NCBI GenBank assembly: GCA_947500435.1
Contig: CANMRV010000002.1
Location: 372,001-436,000 of the forward strand
Direction: 5' to 3'
DNA from: an uncultured Flavobacteriaceae bacterium
Lineage (GTDB): Bacteria; Bacteroidota; Bacteroidia; Flavobacteriales; Flavobacteriaceae
Length of the DNA: 64,000 bases
Shown: piece by piece, positions 46,555 through 54,912 of the stretch
Layout of the letters: each line of letters begins with the position of its first letter
Position numbering within the stretch: position 1 is the stretch's first letter
Notes under the pieces: model-generated
Databases searched by the model: none
What the model was told of the DNA's origin: nothing
Seen by the model: only the letters and a program-made list of their open reading frames with translations
Program-made: the position numbers and the translations under genes

Positions 46555-47346
46555 TTAGCGTACTGTACTTCTAAGCACCACACGATGAAGCAGTTTTGGG
46601 AAAATCCGGAGATATATCCCTATCTTTTCTATTCTTGCTATATAAGCCTCAAATTTTCTCTTTTCAATAGCTCGAGTCATTTTTTTTGCAAAATATTCTA
46701 CGGGTAATCCATTTTGAGTAGCAGTATCTTGGGCGTTTTGCGAACTGCCGTCAGCGGTAAGTGCATTTTTGGCCACATTGGTATTTACAAAGCCAGGACA
46801 AATTAATGTAACCGATATTCCATCTTTCTCATGTTCCATGCGAAGTACGTCAAAAAAACCATGTAAGGCATGTTTAGCTCCACAGTAGCCTGAGCGATAT
46901 GGACTTCCGAATTTCCCCATAAGGCTAGTGACGGTCGCGAAATGTCCATTTTTATTTTTTATAAAATGGGGTAGTAGCGCTTTGGTCAACGCTACTGTAC
47001 CCAAATAATTGACATCCATCAACTTTTTATAGACATCGAACTCTGTTTCAGCAATCAAAGAGCGTTGACTTATACCCGCATTATTAATGAGAATGTCAAT
47101 GGGGCCATATTCGGCTACTACATCTGTCACGATATTTGGCATTGTTTCATACACAGCGAGGTCTAGGCAAACGATATGGATAGAATTTTGGTTGTGGCAT
47201 TTGTTTTTTACACGCTGAAGCTCTTCTTTTTTTCTCGAGGAAAGAATTAGCTTGCAGTTCTTCTTATCAAGTAAATAAGTAAGGGCTTCCCCAATGCCCG
47301 AAGAAGCTCCTGTAATCCAAACTGTTTTTCCATCTATACTTGCCAT
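46555..47346 (-). CDS. Short-chain dehydrogenase/reductase
   Basis: A 263-residue SDR. The ATG at 47346 is chosen; the longer frame would overlap menC. Cofactor motif TGASSGIGEALTYLL, LINNAGISQRS, and the catalytic YCGAKHALHG (Tyr and Lys) with Ser in VTSLMGKFGS. It is likely NADP-dependent and acts on a hydroxyl/keto substrate, perhaps a lipid. It is the only minus-strand gene in the men region, converging 5 bp from the kinase and divergent from menC by 47 bp. Confidence 0.92.
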   Translation of the reverse strand: MASIDGKTVWITGASSGIGEALTYLLDKKNCKLILSSRKKEELQRVKNKCHNQNSIHIVCLDLAVYETMPNIVTDVVAEYGPIDILINNAGISQRSLIAETEFDVYKKLMDVNYLGTVALTKALLPHFIKNKNGHFATVTSLMGKFGSPYRSGYCGAKHALHGFFDVLRMEHEKDGISVTLICPGFVNTNVAKNALTADGSSQNAQDTATQNGLPVEYFAKKMTRAIEKRKFEAYIARIEKIGIYLRIFPKLLHRVVLRSTVR

Positions 47347-47393
47347 GCTTGTCGCTTTAAGAGCTAAAATATAGCTAAATTTGATTGTAATAA

Positions 47394-48437
47394 ATGAAGG
47401 CAACATATAAAAAACACATTCTTGATTTTAAACGCCCTAGTGGTACTTCACGCGGTGTGCTTACTCAGAAAGAAACTTGGTTTTTAATTCTTGAAAAAAA
47501 TGGAAAGCTGGGTATTGGAGAATGTGGACTCCTTAAAGGATTAAGTTTTGACGACGTTCCCAATTACGAGGAAAAATTGAGATGGACCTGCGAGAATATT
47601 GGTTTTGGAAAAGATGCGCTTTGGACCAAACTTAAGGACTTTCCTAGTATTCAATTTGGGGTAGAACAAGCTTTTTTATCCTTGGAATCAGAGCACCCCT
47701 TTGAATTATTTCCTTCGGATTTTACCACAAATGAAAGTCCAATTCCTATAAATGGACTTATTTGGATGGGTAATGAATCTTTCATGCATAAGCAAATACA
47801 GGAAAAACTAAAGGAAGGCTTCCAGTGTATAAAAATGAAAATTGGAGCTGTAGACTTCAATGTTGAAATTGCAATTTTAGAATCCATCCGAAGAAAGTAC
47901 CCCAAAGAACAAATTGAACTTCGCGTTGATGCTAATGGCGCGTTTCCTATTTCTGATGCCTTAGATAAATTGAAGACTCTAGCAGTACTTGGTATTCATT
48001 CTATAGAGCAGCCTATAAGACAGGGCAATGTTTTGAAAATGAAAAACCTATGTGCGCAAACTCCTTTGGATATTGCTCTAGATGAAGATCTGATAGGAAT
48101 TTCCGATGTAACAAAAAAAGAAAAATTGCTACAAACGATTCAACCACAATATATCATTTTGAAACCAAGTTTGGTGGGTGGTTTTAAAGGCAGCATGGAG
48201 TGGATTCATATAGCGGAAAAATATAATATCGGTTGGTGGATTACTAGCGCCTTAGAAAGCAACATTGGCCTGAATGCTATCGCACAATGGACGTATACCT
48301 TGAATAGTCAATTACCGCAAGGTTTAGGAACTGGAAGTTTGTACACCAATAATTTAGAAAGCCCTTTGACAGTTACCAAAGGAAACTTATATTACAAAAG
48401 CAACCAAAAGTGGAAAACCAACCTAATTGAAGAGTAA
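47394..48437 (+). CDS. menC: o-Succinylbenzoate synthase
   Basis: A 347-residue enolase-superfamily dehydratase producing o-succinylbenzoate. Catalytic residues: Lys pair in IKMKIGAV, metal Asp in LRVDANGAF, Glu in SIEQPI, Asp in IALDEDLIG and Lys in YIILKPSLVGG. Length normal. Its stop overlaps the CPBP protease start by one base (menC-CPBP-menE operon). Confidence 0.95.
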   Translation: MKATYKKHILDFKRPSGTSRGVLTQKETWFLILEKNGKLGIGECGLLKGLSFDDVPNYEEKLRWTCENIGFGKDALWTKLKDFPSIQFGVEQAFLSLESEHPFELFPSDFTTNESPIPINGLIWMGNESFMHKQIQEKLKEGFQCIKMKIGAVDFNVEIAILESIRRKYPKEQIELRVDANGAFPISDALDKLKTLAVLGIHSIEQPIRQGNVLKMKNLCAQTPLDIALDEDLIGISDVTKKEKLLQTIQPQYIILKPSLVGGFKGSMEWIHIAEKYNIGWWITSALESNIGLNAIAQWTYTLNSQLPQGLGTGSLYTNNLESPLTVTKGNLYYKSNQKWKTNLIEE

Positions 48438-49447
48438 TGTATATAGAGCAAGCACATAAGAGCCTGAGTGAAACTTGGCGATATATCTTGGGCATCTTTG
48501 TCGTTTTTATCGGATGGCAACTCATTGGTGGTGTGCCATTAATAGCCGCCCTTTTGATGAAGTCAGATTCAATTAGCGTACTGTCAAGCGGCGACATGGG
48601 TGCAATGGCAGAAGCTTTAGGAACGAATTATTTTTTATTCTTAATGCTATTAACTTTTGCAATAGGGCTAGCATGCTTGTTCTTTTGGACAAAAGTCATT
48701 CACAAACAACCTATTAGGGAGTTGACCACTTCACGAAAAAAAGTGGATTGGAATCGCATATTTTTCGCTTTTATCTTGTGGGCAGGGGTTTCTATCATAT
48801 TTGTTCTGGTCGATGTTCAATTGTCTCCAGAAGATTATGAGCTCAATTTTAATTTAAAGCCGTTCTTAGTATTAGCGGCAATAGCCATCATCATGATTCC
48901 CATTCAAACGAGTATGGAGGAGTATTATATGCGAGGTTACTTGATGCAAGGTCTCGGGGTAATGGCAAAAAACAAATGGGTGCCTCTGGTAGTAACATCA
49001 ACGCTTTTCGGTTTAATGCATATTCTTAATCCAGAAGTTGAAAAACTGGGTTATGGAATTATGGTTTATTATATTGGAACCGGTTTTTTTCTAGGTATAC
49101 TGACCCTAATGGATGAAGGTTTAGAACTTGCTCTTGGCTTTCATGCCGCTAACAACCTAACCACTGCACTCCTGGTAACCGCCGACTGGACGGCCTTTCA
49201 AACAGATTCAATTTACAGGGATGTTTCGGACCCCGTTTTAGGATGGGATGTTCTAGTGCCTGTATTGATTATTTTCCCTATTCTTTTGTTCATATTTTCC
49301 AAAAAATACAAATGGACCGATTGGAAAGAACGTCTTACCGGAAAAGTTCTGGAACCAATCATTGAGGTTGAGGAGGCATCACAAGTTATAGTGGACTCAT
49401 TTGTTGAACACGATTTCTCAAAATCAAATTCTGATGACGATAGATGA
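48437..49447 (+). CDS. CPBP-family intramembrane metalloprotease
   Basis: A 336-residue membrane protein with about eight helices. The CPBP (Abi/CAAX protease) motifs are MEEYYMRGYLMQG (paired Glu and Arg), FGLMHILNP and GFHAANN (zinc His). The acidic tail is polar. It is embedded between menC and menE, overlapping menC by one base and menE by 14 bases; a link to menaquinone is not known. Confidence 0.92.
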   Translation: MYIEQAHKSLSETWRYILGIFVVFIGWQLIGGVPLIAALLMKSDSISVLSSGDMGAMAEALGTNYFLFLMLLTFAIGLACLFFWTKVIHKQPIRELTTSRKKVDWNRIFFAFILWAGVSIIFVLVDVQLSPEDYELNFNLKPFLVLAAIAIIMIPIQTSMEEYYMRGYLMQGLGVMAKNKWVPLVVTSTLFGLMHILNPEVEKLGYGIMVYYIGTGFFLGILTLMDEGLELALGFHAANNLTTALLVTADWTAFQTDSIYRDVSDPVLGWDVLVPVLIIFPILLFIFSKKYKWTDWKERLTGKVLEPIIEVEEASQVIVDSFVEHDFSKSNSDDDR

Positions 49448-50513
49448 TGGTGGTGTCCATTCGAAGTTTAAACTGAACGGAATTTCCTATTCTCCATTAC
49501 GGTTAAGTGAATTAGCATACGATTTAGTAAAAGAAGGAAGTTCTTTTGAAAAATGTATCGGGGATTTTTTAGCGGCTTGGTTAGATGAAAAACCAACCAT
49601 AATTGCTAAAACCTCAGGTTCTACCGGAACTCCAAAAAATATTCTACTTCAAAAACGTCAAATGGTAAATTCCGCTTTGGCAACTGGTGAATATTTTGAT
49701 TTAAATGAGGGAAATACAGTTCTTCTATGTCTTCCTGCGGATTATATCGCCGGAAAGATGATGCTTGTTAGAGCAATGGTTTTAGGCTTGGAATTGGATT
49801 ATGTAGAACCTTCTTCGAATCCTCTAACTGAATTTTCAACAAACTATGACTTTGCGGCAATGGTTCCGCTGCAACTTGAAAATTCTTTAGATAAAATAGA
49901 AAAGATTAAGACGCTCATTGTTGGTGGCGCTGCTCTTTCAAAAAGTATGCAAGAAAAAGCCCAAGAAAAACGTACGGCCGTTTTTGAGACTTATGGAATG
50001 ACCGAAACCATTACCCATATTGCGGTTAAAGGAATTAATGGACCGGCAGGAGGAAGTAGAAATAGCTTTAATGCGATTCCCAAAGTAACTTTTTCAAAGG
50101 ACAACAGAGACTGCTTGATAATAGCGGCTCCTCAAATTTCTGATAATCTGGTTATTACAAATGACATCGTAAACTTGAAATCAGAAACCGAATTTGAATG
50201 GTTAGGTCGTTATGATAATGTTATTAATTCAGGAGGCATAAAACTCTTCCCCGAGCAAATTGAAGCGAAGTTGACGTCGTTAATAAACAATAGTTTTTTT
50301 GTAGCGGGAATACCAGATGAAACACTAGGTCAAAAACTGGTTTTGGTCGTGGAAGGTGAGATGAACACCAATGAATTAATTCAAACAATAAAGGAATCGG
50401 ACACACTAGAGGGGTTTGAGATTCCTAAAAGTATCTATAAAATTTCGAAGTTTGTGGAGACAGAAACAGGTAAAATCCGTAGAACTGAAACTTTAAAACT
50501 TCTCAATAGTTAG
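49434..50513 (+). CDS. menE: o-Succinylbenzoate-CoA ligase, short form
   Basis: A 359-residue AMP-forming acyl-CoA ligase converting o-succinylbenzoate to its CoA ester. The P-loop is AKTSGSTGTPKN (near 56), then VFETYGMTETITHIAVKG and the hinge GRYDNVINSGGIKLFPEQIE, with the C-terminal Lys in ETGKIRRTE. It is about 100 residues shorter than typical MenE, lacking the N-terminal sub-region, as in other flavobacteria. The ATG at 49434 lies within the CPBP gene. Confidence 0.93.
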   Translation: MTIDDGGVHSKFKLNGISYSPLRLSELAYDLVKEGSSFEKCIGDFLAAWLDEKPTIIAKTSGSTGTPKNILLQKRQMVNSALATGEYFDLNEGNTVLLCLPADYIAGKMMLVRAMVLGLELDYVEPSSNPLTEFSTNYDFAAMVPLQLENSLDKIEKIKTLIVGGAALSKSMQEKAQEKRTAVFETYGMTETITHIAVKGINGPAGGSRNSFNAIPKVTFSKDNRDCLIIAAPQISDNLVITNDIVNLKSETEFEWLGRYDNVINSGGIKLFPEQIEAKLTSLINNSFFVAGIPDETLGQKLVLVVEGEMNTNELIQTIKESDTLEGFEIPKSIYKISKFVETETGKIRRTETLKLLNS

Positions 50514-50543
50514 TTTCCCTCATTCAAAAGCTGCTTTCCCTCA
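50514..50543 (+). promoter_or_regulatory. Candidate LytTR operator: 9-bp direct repeat, 21-bp period
   Basis: TTTCCCTCA occurs at 50514-50522 and again at 50535-50543, identical copies separated by 12 bp. This 9-12-9 layout is the geometry of LytTR (AgrA/YehT/YpdB-type) sites. It directly follows the menE stop and ends 60 bp before the start of the plug-only gene. A possible -7 element (TAGCTTGG, 50563-50570) follows at a distance suited to an activator. Confidence 0.35.
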
Positions 50544-50603
50544 CTGGTTGTTTTTTAAGAAATAGCTTGGACGTAGGTTTATATCGAATTTAAAACTAGT
50601 TCG

Positions 50604-51080
50604 ATGAAAAATCTATTTGTATTCCTTTCAATAATAACTATTACGTTCAACTCAGTAGCTCAAGAAAAAAAAGTTGAAATTGTTCCTGACTCTCTTTTTC
50701 TGACTTCTCCAACCCAAAGTATAGCGGTAGTGAAAATGGCTTGTGGTTATAGCGTTTGTGGGGTTGAAGTTCAACAGGTATCATCTGATTACTATCTCCC
50801 TTTCAAATTATATGACTTTTCATCGGAAAAAGAAAACTGGAATAGTATCGAATCGGTATATAATACCATTCAAGCTAAAGTACCAAGTATTTCAATTACC
50901 TCAAATAGTAGCTTAAATCATACTCCCAACATTCGAATGCGGGGTGACAACAACACAATTGTTGTTGTGGATGGTGTTCGTTACGATGCTTCTATTTTGA
51001 ATACTCTTAACCCTAATAATATTGAATCGATTACCGTGGCACCTAGCGCTGCCGCTTCGAATTATTTAATAAACAACTAA
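50604..51080 (+). CDS. Secreted TonB-plug-like protein without a barrel
   Basis: A 158-residue protein with signal peptide (LFVFLSIITITFNSVAQ). Residues about 80-158 match the end of a TonB-dependent-transporter plug: SVYNTIQAKVPSISITSN, PNIRMRGDNNTIVVVDGVRYD and LNPNNIESITVAPSAA. There is no regulatory beta-sandwich and no barrel; the chain simply ends after the plug's IESI strand. The N-terminal part has two Cys (MACGYSVCG). It starts the barrel-less cluster and is followed 11 bp later by the VWA fusion gene. Confidence 0.85.
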   Translation: MKNLFVFLSIITITFNSVAQEKKVEIVPDSLFLTSPTQSIAVVKMACGYSVCGVEVQQVSSDYYLPFKLYDFSSEKENWNSIESVYNTIQAKVPSISITSNSSLNHTPNIRMRGDNNTIVVVDGVRYDASILNTLNPNNIESITVAPSAAASNYLINN

Positions 51081-51091
51081 AACTAAACAGT

Positions 51092-53215
51092 ATGAAAAAC
51101 TTAGTCTTATTACTTGTATTGTTATCAACTGCTTTTTCTAGTCAAGCACAGATAATGAAAATTACTGGAAATGTATCCGATTCAACCGGACCATTACCCG
51201 GAGCTAATGTTGTTGTGGAAGGCACAACAAATGGCACTCAAACCGATTTCGACGGAAATTATGCGATTACAGCTTCAAAAGGAGATATTTTATCATTCGA
51301 TTATATTGGTTTTAAAACGAAGCAAATTAAAATTAAAGATGCGAATGTTATCAATGTTTTGATGAAAGAGGATGCGCAAGCTCTTGAAGAAGTTGTTGTT
51401 GTAGGTTATAGTACTAAATCTGTAAAATCAATTACTGGGGCTGTATCTATGGTCAGATCAGAATCGCAAGTGCGTAAGGACAAGAAAACTGAGTATCATC
51501 GAAGTCTTGCGAATCAACTTCAAGGAAAAATATCAGGTCTTCAAATATCGAATTCAAATGGTACGGTTGGTAATACCGCAAATATCGAAATCAGAGGTTC
51601 GAATTCTAAAGGTGGAGCAGGGGCTGAACCTTTGTATATTGTAGATGGTGTTCCAATTTTAAGACAGAACAATTCGGTCATTGCTAAGCTTAATCCTAAT
51701 TCTATTGATAAAATTAATAGGTATAAATCGAATAAGGCGAAACGACTCTTTGGCGAAGTAGGTAAGAATGGTTGTATTGTTATTACCACCAAAAATGGAA
51801 ACTATCAAATTGAAAATGACGAAAACTATGCGCAGCTTTCAGAGAATAAATTTGAAAAGGTAGCATTGAATCCGCTTTCTACTTTCTCAATCGATGTGGA
51901 TAAGGCCGGGTATAGTAATGTGAGAAGATTAATAAATAACGGACAAAATGTTCCTGTAGATGCTGTGAAAATTGAGGAAATGGTCAATTATTTTGACTAT
52001 ACCTATGCTCAGCCTACTGATGAGCATCCCTTTTCAATTCTAAGCGAAGCAACTACCACACCGTGGAATACCAAAACGAAATTGGTTCGCATAGGTCTTC
52101 AAGGCAAGGAATTGTCGAATGAAGAACTACCAGCTTCAAACCTTACTTTTTTAATTGACGTTTCAGGTTCGATGAGTAGCGCAAACAAATTACCACTATT
52201 GAAATCGGCATTTAAATTGTTGGTTAATCAATTACGTGAAAAAGATAAGGTTGCTATTGTTGTTTACGCAGGGGCCGCAGGTGTGGTGTTGAATCCGACT
52301 AGCGGAAATGACAAGGAAAAAATCTTGGAAGCCTTAGATAATTTACAGGCTGGTGGTTCGACGGCAGGAGGAGCTGGTATTGAGCTCGCATATAAACTGG
52401 CAGCGGAGAATTTTAAGAAGAAAGGAAATAATCGAGTAATCTTAGCTACTGATGGAGATTTCAATGTAGGTGCGTCAACCAATAAGGCAATGGAAGAACT
52501 TATTGAAGAAAAAAGGAAATCTGGGTTGTTTTTATCAGTCTTAGGTTTTGGTATGGGGAATTATCAAGATTCTAAATTAGAACTCTTGGCGGATAAAGGA
52601 AATGGCAATCATGCATATATTGATACGATGCAAGAAGCTCAGAAAGTTTTTGGAAAAGAGTTTGGTGGAACTTTGTATACCATTGCAAAAGATGTGAAAA
52701 TTCAAGTTGAATTTAACCCTAAACAAGTGCAGGCTTATCGACTTATTGGTTATGAGAATCGATTATTGGCAGATGAAGACTTTGTTGACGACACCAAAGA
52801 TGCGGGGGAGTTGGGCAGTGGACATAAGGTTACCGCTTTGTATGAAGTAATTCCGGTGGGTGTTGACAGTGAATATATCAAAGATGATATTGATTTAAAA
52901 TATACCAATAAGGAAAGCACTAATGAGTTTTCCGACGAACTTTTAACTGTAAAGTTTAGGTATAAAAAGCCACAGGGTAAACAAAGTATTGAAATGATTA
53001 AGGTTCTTAATACTGAGGTGTCCGAAATGTCCACAGATTTTAAATTTGCCGCCTCTGTTGCATTATTTGGTATGCACTTACGGAAATCGACGTATAAAAA
53101 TAATAGCACTATAAATAATGTCATTGAACTAGCAGAATCAGGAAGAGGAACTGATAAACAAGGATATCGAGCCGAATTTATTAGGTTAGTTAATTCTACT
53201 TCAAATAGTCTCTAA
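51092..53215 (+). CDS. SusC-like N-terminus fused to VWA/YfbK-type module
   Basis: A 707-residue secreted protein (signal ending SSQAQ). Residues about 22-105 are a carboxypeptidase-regulatory-like beta-sandwich (GPLPGANVVVEGT, TQTDFDGNYAI, LSFDYIGFKTK), about 115-235 a plug (LANQLQGKISGLQIS, IEIRGSNSK, LYIVDGVPI, VITTKNG). Then NPLSTFSIDVDKAGYSNVRR, a YfbK-type segment, a VWA domain (about 345-520) with MIDAS DVSGSMSS, LATDGDFNVG, and a C-terminal DUF3520-like region (ALYEVIPVG, VKFRYKKP). No barrel. VWA modules bind protein partners through a metal ion. Confidence 0.9.
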   Translation: MKNLVLLLVLLSTAFSSQAQIMKITGNVSDSTGPLPGANVVVEGTTNGTQTDFDGNYAITASKGDILSFDYIGFKTKQIKIKDANVINVLMKEDAQALEEVVVVGYSTKSVKSITGAVSMVRSESQVRKDKKTEYHRSLANQLQGKISGLQISNSNGTVGNTANIEIRGSNSKGGAGAEPLYIVDGVPILRQNNSVIAKLNPNSIDKINRYKSNKAKRLFGEVGKNGCIVITTKNGNYQIENDENYAQLSENKFEKVALNPLSTFSIDVDKAGYSNVRRLINNGQNVPVDAVKIEEMVNYFDYTYAQPTDEHPFSILSEATTTPWNTKTKLVRIGLQGKELSNEELPASNLTFLIDVSGSMSSANKLPLLKSAFKLLVNQLREKDKVAIVVYAGAAGVVLNPTSGNDKEKILEALDNLQAGGSTAGGAGIELAYKLAAENFKKKGNNRVILATDGDFNVGASTNKAMEELIEEKRKSGLFLSVLGFGMGNYQDSKLELLADKGNGNHAYIDTMQEAQKVFGKEFGGTLYTIAKDVKIQVEFNPKQVQAYRLIGYENRLLADEDFVDDTKDAGELGSGHKVTALYEVIPVGVDSEYIKDDIDLKYTNKESTNEFSDELLTVKFRYKKPQGKQSIEMIKVLNTEVSEMSTDFKFAASVALFGMHLRKSTYKNNSTINNVIELAESGRGTDKQGYRAEFIRLVNSTSNSL

Positions 53216-53238
53216 AAAGTGCCTTCGGGCACTTTTTT
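53214..53238 (+). terminator. Rho-independent terminator with a TTCG tetraloop
   Basis: A GTGCC-TTCG-GGCAC hairpin within A5/T6 tracts. It begins at the stop codon of the VWA gene itself, so transcription of the plug-only and VWA genes ends here. Confidence 0.9.
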
Positions 53239-53334
53239 GTTTATATAGAAGACTTAAATACATCTCTTATTAGGCTTGGCATTCCCTTAAGTCTTTTCGA
53301 TATTTTGTATTTTTCATAGCTCAAACCAAAAACC

Positions 53335-54681
53335 ATGAAAAACAGCTTACTATTCCTTTTGTTATTTGTTTCAGTATCCTTATCCGCTCAGCAAATTCTC
53401 CCAGAAGTAGAGCGCGCAAGGGTCGTAGATGAAATTCTAGAGGATCGCTTCGACAATCTATTACCGCAGTTGATGGATAGATCCGCTATTGATATGTGGA
53501 TTCTTATTTCAAGGGAATACAATGAAGATCCAGTTTTACGAACGATGCTTCCGTCCACTTGGCTTAATGCACGTAGAAGAACAATTCTTTTGTTTTATCG
53601 GGACAAAGCTAAAAACACGATTGAAAAGTTAGCGGTTGCAAGATATAATGTCGGAGAGAATATTACGTCGGCTTGGGATAAAGAAAAGGAGCCCAACCAA
53701 TGGAAGCGTCTAATGCAGTTAATATCCGAAAGAAATCCGAAGAAAATAGGTTTGAATTTCTCCAAAGACCACAATATAGCCGATGGTTTAGACAAAACTG
53801 ATTATGATGAGTTCATGCAGAACCTTCCGAAGAAATTCCAATCAAAAGTAGTTTCCGCGGAGCAATTGGCAGTGGGGTGGATTGAAACTCGTACGGCACG
53901 TGAAATGGTAATTTATGACCAGTTGGTAGATATAACCCATGATATTATTGCCGAAGCATTTTCTGAAAATGTAATTACGGCGGGGGTTACTACGACCAGT
54001 GAGGTAGAGTGGTGGATGCGTCAAAAAGTAACTGATTTAGGCCTAGAGACTTGGTTTCACCCAACAGTAGATATTCAGCGAACGAGTGAAGAATTGGAGA
54101 GTCATTTGTATTCGTTTTCTGGGCGACCCAATGATATGGTGATTTTTCCTGGAGATTTGTTGCATTGCGATTTCGGAATTACCTATTTACGATTGAATAC
54201 TGATTGTCAAGAACTAGCCTATGTACTAAAACCGGAGGAAAAGGAAGCGCCCAAGTTTTTAGTCGACGGTTTGGCGGCAGGAAATCGGGTTCAAGATTTT
54301 CTAACAAACAATATGATTAAAGGAAAAACCGGAAATGAAATTTTGGCAAAAGCTTTGTCCGAAGCCAAAGCAGTAGGCTTGCGTCCCTCAATATATACAC
54401 ATCCCCTAGGTCTATATGGTCATTCCGCTGGTACAACCATTGGCATGTGGGATTCTCAGGGGGGAGTGATGAAGGATGATGGAGAGAATTATCCCTTAAA
54501 CCCAAATACAGTTTATGCAATTGAGCTAAATACAACGATTACAATTCCGGAATGGAAACGAGATATCCGTATCATGTTAGAAGAAGCAGGTTTTTATGGC
54601 GAAAATGGCTTTCGTTATGTAAATGGAAGACAAACAGAGCTCTTATTGATTCCTAGGGTCAAAGACCATCAGGGGAATTAA
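53335..54681 (+). CDS. Secreted M24-family metallopeptidase (Xaa-Pro peptidase-like)
   Basis: A 448-residue pita-bread-fold protein with a signal peptide (LLFLLLFVSVSLSAQ). Metal ligands of M24 enzymes can be traced: Asp in LHCDFGITY, Asp in LNTDCQ, His in GLYGHSAGTT, Glu in AIELNTT and Glu in NGRQTELLL. N-terminal half is the creatinase-like domain. It likely removes N-terminal residues before proline in the periplasm. It lies between two parts of the barrel-less cluster but has its own flanking gaps. Confidence 0.9.
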   Translation: MKNSLLFLLLFVSVSLSAQQILPEVERARVVDEILEDRFDNLLPQLMDRSAIDMWILISREYNEDPVLRTMLPSTWLNARRRTILLFYRDKAKNTIEKLAVARYNVGENITSAWDKEKEPNQWKRLMQLISERNPKKIGLNFSKDHNIADGLDKTDYDEFMQNLPKKFQSKVVSAEQLAVGWIETRTAREMVIYDQLVDITHDIIAEAFSENVITAGVTTTSEVEWWMRQKVTDLGLETWFHPTVDIQRTSEELESHLYSFSGRPNDMVIFPGDLLHCDFGITYLRLNTDCQELAYVLKPEEKEAPKFLVDGLAAGNRVQDFLTNNMIKGKTGNEILAKALSEAKAVGLRPSIYTHPLGLYGHSAGTTIGMWDSQGGVMKDDGENYPLNPNTVYAIELNTTITIPEWKRDIRIMLEEAGFYGENGFRYVNGRQTELLLIPRVKDHQGN

Positions 54682-54912
54682 ATAATAGATTTTTTTAATG
54701 GCACAAATTTTGGCGCAGTGGTACGAAACCACGCGATAGAAAATAATTACAGTTTTAAAATGTAACATTTCAAATAAAATTCAGTCCTATAGAAGAAATC
54801 AAATTAGAAGTCTTATCTACAATTGAAAAAAATATTAACAAGCTTTTAATAGAACAATGTTTTTAGCGATGTTATTTTCGTAGGTAATTCAAACCAACAA
54901 AAATCGAAATTT

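Noticed and set aside
54705..54740. tRNA-like stretch GGCGCAGTGGTACGAAACCACGCG
   Set aside because: It forms only one imperfect hairpin; no D-, anticodon- and T-arm set or CCA end can be built around it.
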